Assembly (NCBI GenBank): GCA_027296925.1
Contig: JAPUIP010000366.1
Span: 1 to 16,340, forward strand
DNA length: 16,340 nt
Direction: 5' to 3'
DNA from: Candidatus Poribacteria bacterium
Lineage (GTDB): Bacteria; Poribacteria; WGA-4E; PCPOR2b
The notes under the pieces were generated by a model. That model worked only from the letters and a program-made list of their open reading frames with translations. It had not been told where the DNA came from and did no database searches. A program made the translations under genes and the position numbers. Shown piece after piece: positions 6,607 through 14,674 of the stretch. Within the stretch, counting starts at the first letter, position 1, and every line of letters begins with the position of its first letter.

Positions 6607-7194
6607 ATGACAAAACCGCGTCGGAATCAACTGATTGCCATTGCATCGCTAGCCGTTGGTTTGGCCCTTCTCTATCAGCCGAATTCAACTTTGCTCAAGG
6701 GCGTCGCGTTACCGCTACTGGTGATTTCCGCAATCTTATCAGCAATCTCGTTTTCCAATAAGCGAATCACCGAAGTAATCGCCGGACTGGGATTGATTGT
6801 CGGCGTCGGATTTCTTTATTTGCCCGTTCCCCCGGTTCTACGCGGTTCTGCTTTCCATCTACTTTCCGCGAGTGCAATTGCTTTCGGCATGACAACAACG
6901 CGAAAACGGTTAGCGGAGATTATGGCTGCACTGATTGTAATTACCGGGCTTGCTTTTCTTTATCAACCCGTCAACGCCCTGCTACAGGGTACCGGACTTC
7001 ATCTCATTTTGACGGGCATGATTGCGCTTGCAATTGTATCCCCGCGAAAACTGCTGATCGAGCGTGTCTCGATTGGTGCAATTGCCATTGGATTAGTTTG
7101 CCTTTGCCAACCCTTTGTCATCTTACTTTACCAGACCGGTTTCCAAATCCTGCTGGGTGGCTTAACCGGGTTTATCGTCGTTTCCCATAGATAA
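6607..7194 (+). CDS. Membrane protein of four tandem 48-residue two-helix repeats, function unknown
   Basis: No known family is recognised. The 195-residue protein is almost wholly hydrophobic and consists of four copies of one unit. The pentapeptides LLYQP (21-25), FLYLP (69-73), FLYQP (117-121) and CLCQP (165-169) recur at exactly 48-residue intervals, as do LLKG (29), VLRG (77), LLQG (125) and LLYQ (173). Each unit has two hydrophobic helices joined by the QP...LL.G turn and ends in a basic segment (NKR, TRKR, PRK), predicting about eight membrane spans with basic residues on one side. The ATG at 6607 is preferred over a TTG at 6592, since GGGAG (6594-6598) is 8 nt upstream of it. An aldo/keto reductase gene follows after 32 bp on the same strand. 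A transport or channel role is possible but not shown. Confidence 0.75.
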   Translation: MTKPRRNQLIAIASLAVGLALLYQPNSTLLKGVALPLLVISAILSAISFSNKRITEVIAGLGLIVGVGFLYLPVPPVLRGSAFHLLSASAIAFGMTTTRKRLAEIMAALIVITGLAFLYQPVNALLQGTGLHLILTGMIALAIVSPRKLLIERVSIGAIAIGLVCLCQPFVILLYQTGFQILLGGLTGFIVVSHR

Positions 7195-7226
7195 GACAAA
7201 CACACAGACACGAGGAGGTACTTACT

Positions 7227-8222
7227 ATGACCAATCAACGACCGTTTCTCAAATCACTGACCGATCTGACAGCAAATGTTTTGGTCGGCGCTGATACCAA
7301 TGGCAGCGTTAGAGAGCAGTCCAGAGATCGTTTAGGAGAGTTGTTGCCAACCCGCCTCCTGGGGCGTACAGGCGAGGCCGTAACGATGCTTGGCGTCGGG
7401 GGCTGGCATATCGGTCGGATGAGCGAAGAACGTGAGGCGCAAGCAACAATAGAAGCCGCACTCGAAGGTGGGGTTCGATTCTTCGATACGGCAGAGGCCT
7501 ATCAAAACGGAGGCAGCGAGAGCCGCTTAGGTCGGTTGCTAACGCCCAAGTACCGCGATGTGGTTTTCCTCATGACGAAAACCACCGCCGTTGATGCCGC
7601 TGGAGCAAAGCGTCATCTTGACGACTCACTGCGCCGATTAAACACCGATTACCTGGACCTGTGGCAGGTTCATGCGGTGAGCAACCCTGAAGATGTGGAC
7701 GAACGCATCCAGAATGGCGTGTTGGAGGTTGTGTCGGAAGCGAAGGCATCCGGCAAGACACGCTATATTGGCTTTACAGGGCATAGTAGCCCGTTGGCAC
7801 ACCGGCGTATGCTTGAAAGGACGGACATCTTCGATACCTGTCAAATGCCCGTGAATCTGGCTGACCCAAGCTACGCCAGCTTTATCAAAGGGGTGATGCC
7901 CATCTTGGTTGAACGCAACATCGGTGTGTTAGCCATGAAGACGCTTGCGAACGGCGGTTTCTTCGGCGGCTCTGAACAAGGCGAGCATGGCGACAAGCCA
8001 CGCGTTGTACCGAATCGCGTAAGCGTTGGTGAGGCGGTTCATTTTGCCTGGTCGCTGCCGATCCGTGTGCTCATCACCGGCGCCGATAGCCCGGCGGGGA
8101 TAAAAGAGAAGATCTCCCTGGCGCGTTCCTACGTTCAGATGGCTGAAGCACAGTACGAGCCATTGATGGACAAGGTTGCGGACCTCGCAGCGGAAGGGGG
8201 CGTTGAGTTTTACAAAGCGTAA
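7227..8222 (+). CDS. Aldo/keto reductase
   Basis: A TIM-barrel, NAD(P)H-dependent reductase of 331 residues. All four catalytic residues are visible: D87 and Y92 in FDTAEAY, K118 in LMTKTT and H149 in LWQVHAV. Further family features are GVRFFDTAEAYQNGGSESRL near the start of the barrel and RYIGFTGHS around 178-186. Substrate is unknown. The 40-odd residues before LLGRTGEAVTMLGVGG are extra relative to a minimal reductase. They look like a decayed Tat signal peptide (QRPFLKSL followed by a broken hydrophobic run), so the protein is probably cytoplasmic now. GAGGAGGT lies 7 nt before the ATG, a very strong ribosome binding site. It follows the repeat membrane protein closely and ends before a hairpin facing the MFS gene. 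Confidence 0.92.
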   Translation: MTNQRPFLKSLTDLTANVLVGADTNGSVREQSRDRLGELLPTRLLGRTGEAVTMLGVGGWHIGRMSEEREAQATIEAALEGGVRFFDTAEAYQNGGSESRLGRLLTPKYRDVVFLMTKTTAVDAAGAKRHLDDSLRRLNTDYLDLWQVHAVSNPEDVDERIQNGVLEVVSEAKASGKTRYIGFTGHSSPLAHRRMLERTDIFDTCQMPVNLADPSYASFIKGVMPILVERNIGVLAMKTLANGGFFGGSEQGEHGDKPRVVPNRVSVGEAVHFAWSLPIRVLITGADSPAGIKEKISLARSYVQMAEAQYEPLMDKVADLAAEGGVEFYKA

Positions 8223-8234
8223 GGGGAAATTTCC

Positions 8235-8265
8235 GTAGGGGTTTGGTCCATCCGCCCCTACTTTT
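8235..8265 (+). terminator. Possible terminator between aldo/keto reductase and MFS genes
   Basis: GTAGGGG (8235-8241) and CCCCTAC (8255-8261) form a perfect 7-bp stem with a 13-nt loop, followed by TTTT. It sits 12 nt after the reductase stop in a 46-bp convergent gap. It fits a terminator for the plus-strand gene; on the minus strand no U-run follows. Confidence 0.5.
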
Positions 8266-8268
8266 CCG

Positions 8269-9474
8269 CTATCTTCTTTTTTTTGTGATCGCCCAAATAG
8301 AGCACTCCACGCACATACAGAGACCGATTATCCCCGCACAAAGCAGATAGGGACTCTTCACCCCCAACGCGGAATCTGCGAACGCCCCGCCAAGGAATGG
8401 TCCGAGTAAGACCCCGCTGCCCAGAATCGCTTCATGCCAACCGCTTTTGTTCCCCTTGTCCGCCTGTTCGTGCAGACTGTAGTACATACTGCTAAAGTAG
8501 GTCACAGCGGCACACGCCCCTATAAGGGCAAAGGCGGGCGCCCAGAGAATGGGCTGTTTCAAAAACCATATCCCTATGAATCCGACCCCTGCTAAAGCCT
8601 GTGCGCCGACGAGTGGCGTTAACCGGTAATGCCATCGCGTTGAGCGGGGTGTCCCGAACCAGAGAAATATCAATATCTGGACCAGGCCTAAGGTCAGCAT
8701 CAGATTACCGAATAACTTCGTTGGGATGCCCATTTCTAAAGTCAACTTCGGCGCAAGCTGTTGTAGTACCCCTAGTGCAAACCATGAAGCGAAATTCGCA
8801 ATCCGCGCAATTTGGAGATAAACGTGGCGTTGCGTGGGAGTTGTCGCCGGCAGCAACGGCTGGCTATCATCAGTCAGATGAGTGTGACTGTTTCTATGTA
8901 ATTGGTCCTGAAATACGATGACGCACCAGTTGAGGACACTGAATCCGCCCGCAAGGTAGAACGGAATAAACGGATTTGAATCGCGGTAGAGGTGCCCAGA
9001 AATAAAGGGGCCAAAGGTAATCCCAACACTCCAAAACAGATTAAAAATCATGAGACGCTCAATGAGACTACCAACCCCTTCACGTTCAGCGAGCCACGCT
9101 TCGTAAGCCGGCCAAAAAAGCGCCATACTGGTACCGACGCACGGAAAAGCGATGACAAGATGGAGTTTGCGCTGACAGAATGGGAAGATGAAACTCACGC
9201 TTGCGAGTAAAAGGCATGCAGCGGAAAGGAGGTATGTTCGCTTCATCCGATCTGAGAGCCGGCCGAAGGGAACTGCAAGTCCGACAAAGAACGTGGTGCT
9301 AATTGCCATGAGGATACCGAGAAATGTTGAAGAGAGGTGCTGGTGGCTGGAATAGAACGAAGCATTCGTGAGGATGCTGCTGAAGCAGAAATCCATCAGG
9401 AGGGGAGGCAGGTAAACGCTATATCTTCGCGGCAAGTGGAAGAAGGAGGGAGCGGGCGTATTGGGTTTTGTCAA
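8269..9474 (-). CDS. Major facilitator superfamily transporter
   Basis: A 401-residue inner-membrane protein with about 11-12 hydrophobic spans in two halves joined by a hydrophilic loop at about 190-217. Motif A appears as GRLSDRMKRT (71-80) between helices 2 and 3. Glycine/proline-rich FWSVGITFGPFISG (147-160) and LGSGVLLGPFLGGAFAD (351-367) occupy equivalent positions in the two halves, as in sugar-phosphate or drug-efflux type MFS proteins. Substrate and direction are unknown. The start is uncertain: 9474 is a TTG with no clear Shine-Dalgarno, and the first ATG (9396) would remove part of helix 1. The gene lies 55 bp downstream of the Uma2 gene on the same strand and may be the last gene of the secretion operon, but no functional link to secretion is evident. 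Confidence 0.87.
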   Translation of the reverse strand: MTKPNTPAPSFFHLPRRYSVYLPPLLMDFCFSSILTNASFYSSHQHLSSTFLGILMAISTTFFVGLAVPFGRLSDRMKRTYLLSAACLLLASVSFIFPFCQRKLHLVIAFPCVGTSMALFWPAYEAWLAEREGVGSLIERLMIFNLFWSVGITFGPFISGHLYRDSNPFIPFYLAGGFSVLNWCVIVFQDQLHRNSHTHLTDDSQPLLPATTPTQRHVYLQIARIANFASWFALGVLQQLAPKLTLEMGIPTKLFGNLMLTLGLVQILIFLWFGTPRSTRWHYRLTPLVGAQALAGVGFIGIWFLKQPILWAPAFALIGACAAVTYFSSMYYSLHEQADKGNKSGWHEAILGSGVLLGPFLGGAFADSALGVKSPYLLCAGIIGLCMCVECSIWAITKKRR

Positions 9475-9529
9475 ACGTACGAAAGGGTTCGGAGAGCAGC
9501 AGAAACGCTCTATGCCACTTTACTGCTTC

Positions 9530-10120
9530 CTATTCAAAGAGTTCAGCAACTCGACATTGGAAGCCTTCGACGACCGCTTCGCCATCGAGAATATCTTCGG
9601 CTTTCAGGATAGTGAAATCATCGGGAGCGCGGTACACTTCGACCGTGCGCCTTCGGGGATTCACGACCCACACCAGCGAACAGCCCGCTTGTAGCCACTG
9701 ATCGACCTTTTCGGCAACTGCGGTGTAAGTATCCCCCGGCGAAATGACTTCAACCGCCAGATCCGGGGCCCCCTCCCAGTAGCCGGCTGGAATGCCGTTT
9801 TCAGGAATCGAGGATTGACGGACAAATGCAACATCTGGCGCCCGCACGGTATCCGGGTTCTGAGCAATCTTGAATCCGGTTTCGGCGGCGAAAACACAGC
9901 CGAGCTTGTTCATTTCAACGTATTGGGCAAGCCGCCATGTGATTCTCACAGCTCTAACGCCATGTTCGCTTCCGGCGGGTGGCATTTGACGCAACTCTCC
10001 TTTCACTAACTCATATCGGTGTTCATCGTCAGGCAGCTTCCAGAGATCATCAGCCGTCATCAAGGTCTGCTGGGCAACCGGCAACCGAGAGGCGGTGCAA
10101 TTTGGGCTGTTGGCTTTCAT
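9530..10120 (-). CDS. Uma2-family (PD-(D/E)XK-fold, DUF820) protein
   Basis: The 196-residue protein shows the Uma2 pattern. It has HRYELVKGELRQMPPAGSEH at 34-53, RAPDVAFV at 93-100 carrying the aspartate, PDLAVEVISPGD at 118-129 with the E-V-I-S-P core, and a helix ending QAGCSLVWVVNPRRRTVEVY. The family adopts a restriction-endonuclease-like fold and is abundant in cyanobacteria and some uncultured phyla; its cellular role is not settled. The start at 10120 lies 9 nt beyond the secretin stop, so translation is probably coupled; no strong Shine-Dalgarno is present at normal spacing. No partner methyltransferase or antitoxin is encoded beside it. A nuclease function is inferred from the fold only. 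Confidence 0.87.
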   Translation of the reverse strand: MKANSPNCTASRLPVAQQTLMTADDLWKLPDDEHRYELVKGELRQMPPAGSEHGVRAVRITWRLAQYVEMNKLGCVFAAETGFKIAQNPDTVRAPDVAFVRQSSIPENGIPAGYWEGAPDLAVEVISPGDTYTAVAEKVDQWLQAGCSLVWVVNPRRRTVEVYRAPDDFTILKAEDILDGEAVVEGFQCRVAELFE

Positions 10121-10129
10121 GATGAATGC

Positions 10130-13100
10130 TCACTTTTCCTTTGTCTTCTCGTCCTGTTCCATGGTGCCATTATTCCCATTTGAACGCCACGCATTAGCCT
10201 TCTCTTGCAGTCTGCCGCGATCCATTGGATTCCGGAGATCGATAATGTGAGGCGTGATAATGATGACCACCTCGGAGTTTTCGGTCGCGGTTTCGGTCTT
10301 TTTGAAGAGGCGGCCTAAAAGGGGAATGTCCCCAAGGATTGGCACCTTACTTTCGATTCGTTGTCGCTTTTCCTTGATCATGCCTCCCACGACGATCTGC
10401 TGTCCATCTCCCACATCGATGTAGGCGCTAATCGAGCTATCGTCCGTGATGGGGGCGTTAAAATCAGTAAATTCGACGAAGTTGCTCAAAGAGATCTGCT
10501 CGATGTCCAATCCGATGGTGCGCTTCCCCCCCGGACCTGCCTGAGATTTTGCAATGTGTGGCGTTATGGTGATGTTGACACCCACCGGCGGCTCAATGAA
10601 ATCATAGTTGAAAAGGGGTTGAGTGATATTACCACTAAGAAGACTGCTGGTATCAACGCTTTGCAGAAATGGGATGCGTCGTCCAGAAGTCCACGTGGCT
10701 TGCCGATTATCGCGTGTGAGCAACGCAGGCGTCGATATCGTTTGCACTTTGTTTTCTCGAATGAGAGTGTGGAGAAACGCCAGGTACTCCTTTGTCGCAA
10801 GACTAAGGGTAAATCCACTAATTTCCTGCTCCAATCCCAATTGTGAATTAAACTCGCCTATCAGTGGATTTCCATCGCGGACCTCGGCGCCGAAAAGATT
10901 CTTCTCTCGCAACGTCAGTCCAACCCCCAGCTTTGTGCTTTCATCCAGCGTGATTTCGAGGATTTGTATGTCGATCCAAACCTGCCCACGGACGAAGTCG
11001 AGTTCACGAATCATGGCTTCGACATCCGACATGTATCGTTGCGCCGCCGTGATAACCAGCGTATTGGTCTGGTTATCCGCTTCTACCTGGACTTTGCCGC
11101 GTAGTGAATTGATATCTTTCTGTTCAAGTCGCCCGCCGCGCGCGAAGAAACGACTGAAGCTGAATCCACCGCCACCACTTTCACCTTCACCCCACACATC
11201 TTCCAATAGATCTTCCATCTCTTCGGCATCGGCGTATTCGAGGCGGAAAGATTTGGTGACCTCTCGCTGTTCGTCGGGTGTCGGCGAATCGATTTCCTGA
11301 ATGAACTGCGTAATGAGTTCAAAATTCCGTTGTGTCGCCGTGGAGACAATCACCGCATTAAGTGTGGGGTAAGGCTCTGCGCTTACATTTCCGGCGAGCG
11401 AACCCTGGTTTTGATTCCGTGCTCGTCCAGGCACGAAAAAGAAAAAGCCGCCACTACTATTATTACCGCCTTGATACACATTGTTAATAATATCCGCAAC
11501 ATTTTCCGCGTCCGCATATTTCAGCTTATAGATGCGAGTTCCCCATTCCTGATCCGGCATGTTAACATCGAGGCGCTTGATCAAGCTGTCAATCGTTTCA
11601 AAGTTCTGAGCGGCAGTAGAAGCCAAGATCGCATTTAATCGAGTCTCCGCTACTAGGTGAACGTCCCCTTGAACGCCGAAGCCCCCTTCGCTACCCCCGC
11701 CTGAACGATCTTCCCGGCGGCGCGCCCACCACGGTAAATCTCGATCGCGGCCGGAATTGCTGCCTTCAAAGAGATCTTGCAGATTATCCTTGAGGGTTTG
11801 GGCGGCGGCGAATTTCAGAAAATAGATCCGGATCTCCTCTTGTGGGTCAGCCTGATCGAGTTCTTCGATAATCTTTTGGATAATTGGGAAGTTCCGCGGA
11901 TCTGCGGAGATAAGCACAGCGTTTAAGCGATCATTGGAGGAGATATTGACCGTCCCGATGATACCCTGATATTCACCTCCTTCCCCTTTGTTTCGTTGTA
12001 GGTCTCGCCTGCGCCGGTCCCATTCACGCCGCTCCCACCGCTCCGCATTTCGTCCCGGACGCCTGCCTGCGCTTTGACCGGTAATCAGTTCCTCAAGCGT
12101 CTGAGCGACGTCCTGGGCAATCGCATAATTCAGACGGAAGATCTTCATCTCCGTTTGAATGCTCGGCGCTGTGTCCAGTTGCTGAATCAACCCCTTGAGC
12201 ACGACCAGGTTCGATTCCGACGCCTTGATAATCAACGAGTTTGAACTCTCATCGGCAGCAATCTGGATGCGCCCACGAAGCATGTCAATACTTCCGCCTT
12301 CTTTCTTGGCACGCTCCATCATCTTCTGCATGTCTTCAGGGTTTTTTGCACCGCTCATCTTTCTGAGGAGGTTGGTGACTTGCCCCTCTTCGCGGAAAAC
12401 CTCACTCAGGGTTTGCGCGAGCGATCTCGCCGTAGCGTTACTCAGCGGCACAATCTCTACCTTGAGTGCCGCTTCTGGCGCTTCGTCGGCGACCTGCAGG
12501 ATGGTCGCAATCCGATGAATATTTGAGGCAACGTCGGTAATAACCAGCGCGTTGCTGTTTGTATCCGCGAAGATATTGGCCGCCTTGCTCAGTAGCGGTT
12601 TTATACCGTTGACCAACTCCGACGCAGTGGCATTATTCAATTGGATGATGTATGTCTGGATCTCATCGGTTTGCTCAATCAGATTCGCATCTGCAGTCAC
12701 TCGCTTGACCGGAACCTTCATCCTGACTGCCTTCTCGAACGTGGTAATCAGCAGCGTGTTATTGGTCCGGATCATGGTCAGATCATACTGAGCTAAGACG
12801 GTTTTGATCTCCTCCAGCGTTTCCTCAATCGTCACATTCTTGAGGTTGGTGAGGGCGAACTTCTTTTCCTTGATGTCATTCTCGGAAGCGATGATCGTCA
12901 GATTCGTCTCCGAACTGATGAACTTGATTAGGTTCTGTAGGTTACCGCTCGGGAAGTCGAAATTGAACCGGACCGCTTTGCCGGCTTCATCGCGTTCGGC
13001 AACCTCCATTTGTGTCTGATCACGATTTTGTGCGAACACCGGCATAATGACAGAACTGAGGACACTTGCCGCACATATCAACCGTATGAGAAACATAAAA

Positions 13101-13144
13101 AAGCGGGACCTTTGGAAAGTGTTGACATGAGAACACATTTTCAT
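10130..13144 (-). CDS. gspD: GspD/PilQ-family outer-membrane secretin with expanded N-domain array
   Basis: Residues 17-38 form a signal peptide with probable cleavage after VFA. An N0-like domain spans about 58-136 (FDFPSGNLQNLIKFISSETN). It is followed by about six N1-type modules (roughly 162-222, 226-326, 332-431, 435-529, 535-621 and 627-717), each recognisable by an LxYADA-like start and an LNAVLIS...I..LD-like end. Secretin relatives usually have one to three. Several carry long Gly-rich or highly charged loops (for example 358-392, 461-492 and 556-586). The secretin barrel runs from about 720 to 969: VWIDIQILEI, STPALLTRDN, GVNITITPHI, VVGGMIKEKR, PILGDIPLLGRLF and VVIIITPHIIDL. At 1004 residues it is far above the usual 600-750. 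It should form the outer-membrane channel for type II secretion or type IV pili, fed by the two platform genes upstream. AGGAAG precedes the ATG closely; the ATG two codons later is better spaced. Confidence 0.93.
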   Translation of the reverse strand: MKMCSHVNTFQRSRFFMFLIRLICAASVLSSVIMPVFAQNRDQTQMEVAERDEAGKAVRFNFDFPSGNLQNLIKFISSETNLTIIASENDIKEKKFALTNLKNVTIEETLEEIKTVLAQYDLTMIRTNNTLLITTFEKAVRMKVPVKRVTADANLIEQTDEIQTYIIQLNNATASELVNGIKPLLSKAANIFADTNSNALVITDVASNIHRIATILQVADEAPEAALKVEIVPLSNATARSLAQTLSEVFREEGQVTNLLRKMSGAKNPEDMQKMMERAKKEGGSIDMLRGRIQIAADESSNSLIIKASESNLVVLKGLIQQLDTAPSIQTEMKIFRLNYAIAQDVAQTLEELITGQSAGRRPGRNAERWERREWDRRRRDLQRNKGEGGEYQGIIGTVNISSNDRLNAVLISADPRNFPIIQKIIEELDQADPQEEIRIYFLKFAAAQTLKDNLQDLFEGSNSGRDRDLPWWARRREDRSGGGSEGGFGVQGDVHLVAETRLNAILASTAAQNFETIDSLIKRLDVNMPDQEWGTRIYKLKYADAENVADIINNVYQGGNNSSGGFFFFVPGRARNQNQGSLAGNVSAEPYPTLNAVIVSTATQRNFELITQFIQEIDSPTPDEQREVTKSFRLEYADAEEMEDLLEDVWGEGESGGGGFSFSRFFARGGRLEQKDINSLRGKVQVEADNQTNTLVITAAQRYMSDVEAMIRELDFVRGQVWIDIQILEITLDESTKLGVGLTLREKNLFGAEVRDGNPLIGEFNSQLGLEQEISGFTLSLATKEYLAFLHTLIRENKVQTISTPALLTRDNRQATWTSGRRIPFLQSVDTSSLLSGNITQPLFNYDFIEPPVGVNITITPHIAKSQAGPGGKRTIGLDIEQISLSNFVEFTDFNAPITDDSSISAYIDVGDGQQIVVGGMIKEKRQRIESKVPILGDIPLLGRLFKKTETATENSEVVIIITPHIIDLRNPMDRGRLQEKANAWRSNGNNGTMEQDEKTKEK

Positions 13145-13168
13145 TTCTTCCTGTGCACTGAGCTGATT

Positions 13169-13185
13169 TTCCGTCTGAAACGGAA
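13169..13185. other. Short hairpin in the gap between the GspM/PilO-like and secretin genes
   Basis: TTCCGT (13169-13174) and ACGGAA (13180-13185) form a perfect 6-bp stem with a 5-nt loop in the 58-bp gap. No U-run follows on the minus strand, so it is not a convincing terminator. It may be an mRNA processing or stabilising structure within the operon, or chance. Confidence 0.3.
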
Positions 13186-13202
13186 TTGTGCTGCATCGAT
13201 TA

Positions 13203-14669
13203 TCATAGGACTTCGGCAGTCATTGAGAGATTCACGCCGAGGGTAGTTTTCTTCTTGTCCGCCACGGAGATTTTCAGATCTCGAACCTGTAACCATTTTA
13301 AGTTGGATTCGATCGATTGGATTAGCCGGACGACTTTATCAATTTCCCCTCTGAAGTTCATTTCAACGATGTAGGTCTCCGGTTGGTAGGTCGAAGGCAC
13401 TTTTGCAAGCCGATCGTGAAGCGCCTTTTTCTGTTTTAGAATCCCATCCACATACTCAGCGAGTGCACGCAGTTGCGGATCATAATCCAGTGTATCTGCG
13501 GCCGACCCTTCCGGCAAATCATAAGCCTGTTCGTCTTCATAACGATTGATTAACGCTTCAAACTTTGATAGCAGTATACTATTCGGGTTGAATTTAGCTT
13601 GCTCCGTTTGCTTTTTGGCACCTAACCCGAGAAATCCGCCTTGCGCTTTCGTCCGCTCTATGAGGATTTGATCGTCAAGGAATCCTTTCTTAAATTTCAC
13701 CGCCCCTGCCATTTGCCCTTTTAGATTGGCCTGAATGAATTGGATGAGTTGGATGCGCAAGGCTAGCGGAATGGTTTCCGGCAACGGCGCAAATTGCCGA
13801 TTCGGTTTCTGCTTGACACCCTCACGGTTCAGATCCTGAGCCGGTGCGGGGCGATGCTTCATGTCCGATTCTGAATCTGAGTTGCCGGCAATCTTACCTT
13901 TGACCAACTGTTCGTCGGACTCGGATTTTGGCCCCTCTTTTTCATCGCCGTCATTATCATCATCGCTCCACCATGCGTCAAACATCGCATCCATCACGGC
14001 TTCTTTAGTTGTTTCCGCTTTTTCCTCGATTGCCTTTTGCTGCGCTTCTAACTGTTGAAGTTCCTCATCGAGTTCACTTAAATAGAGATAATCTAGCAAA
14101 TTTTTCTTCGCTGAAGTTGAGAGCTTTTCAGATTTCTTGCCCGACATCGGCTTAATATTGAGTTGATAATTCGGTTTGAGCCCCGACTTCTGTACAAGAT
14201 TCGCAATGCGCCGCGAAATCACAGCTTGCGGTTGCTCCCCTTCAAAAATCGGCCCCTGGATTTTTTTCAGCGCGTCGAAGTTCTCAAATTCGCCCTGCTG
14301 TTTCTTATAGGCCAACAGGGAATCTGCCTTTCCTTCGAGGGCAGGGAGCAACGCTGCCAGATCCGCGGCCCGGCGCGCCCGGTTGAGGTCCGTTAACGCC
14401 ACTCTGTCTGAGACTTCCTGAAACAGTGAATCGGAGATAATCCGTCCCTGTAAGCCGACTTGATGGCGTAGCTTTCCATCAATTTTTTCGGCGGTCTGAG
14501 CCAGTTGGACAAGATCCTGTGCGGTCTGAAGTTTCTCGCGCGCCACAGCAAGCTCACCGCCTGAAAATCCTTGACGAACCACGGGCTCGACAGCCATGAA
14601 CAGAGCCACGACCACAACAACGGCGACGATCGCGAGTAAAATCTTCTCACGTTGTGTCAGTTTTCTCAC
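13203..14669 (-). CDS. GspM/PilO-like inner-membrane platform protein, enlarged
   Basis: The protein starts MRKLTQREKILLAIVAVVVV, a short cytoplasmic tail and one membrane helix (about 9-27) typical of GspM and PilO. A coiled-coil stretch follows (about 37-125), then a GspM-like segment (PQAVISRRIANLVQKSGLKP, 147-166). A second helical part follows, with a very acidic insert at 235-269 (WWSDDDNDGDEKEG and a Ser/Asp-rich run). The C-terminal portion (about 403-488) resembles the PilO ferredoxin-like domain, with ETYIVEMNFRGEIDKVVRLI and a final beta-rich segment. At 488 residues it is more than twice the usual 160-210. It would link the PilMN/GspL-like protein to the secretin across the periplasm. 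The start is GTG at 14669, with AGGTAGGA 3 nt upstream, and lies 5 nt after the stop of the upstream gene. The family assignment rests on topology, order and short motifs. Confidence 0.75.
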   Translation of the reverse strand: MRKLTQREKILLAIVAVVVVVALFMAVEPVVRQGFSGGELAVAREKLQTAQDLVQLAQTAEKIDGKLRHQVGLQGRIISDSLFQEVSDRVALTDLNRARRAADLAALLPALEGKADSLLAYKKQQGEFENFDALKKIQGPIFEGEQPQAVISRRIANLVQKSGLKPNYQLNIKPMSGKKSEKLSTSAKKNLLDYLYLSELDEELQQLEAQQKAIEEKAETTKEAVMDAMFDAWWSDDDNDGDEKEGPKSESDEQLVKGKIAGNSDSESDMKHRPAPAQDLNREGVKQKPNRQFAPLPETIPLALRIQLIQFIQANLKGQMAGAVKFKKGFLDDQILIERTKAQGGFLGLGAKKQTEQAKFNPNSILLSKFEALINRYEDEQAYDLPEGSAADTLDYDPQLRALAEYVDGILKQKKALHDRLAKVPSTYQPETYIVEMNFRGEIDKVVRLIQSIESNLKWLQVRDLKISVADKKKTTLGVNLSMTAEVL

Positions 14670-14674
14670 GTTTC

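Noticed and set aside
9461..9701. Plus-strand frames around the Uma2/MFS junction
   Set aside because: They are antisense to Uma2 and its downstream gap and show no recognisable features.
9530..10120. Restriction-modification or toxin-antitoxin system around the Uma2 gene
   Set aside because: No methyltransferase, specificity subunit or small antitoxin gene is adjacent. The neighbours are a secretin and an MFS transporter.
10361..11300. Long plus-strand open frames opposite the secretin
   Set aside because: They are compositional shadows of the secretin gene, with no domain, signal or ribosome binding site of their own.
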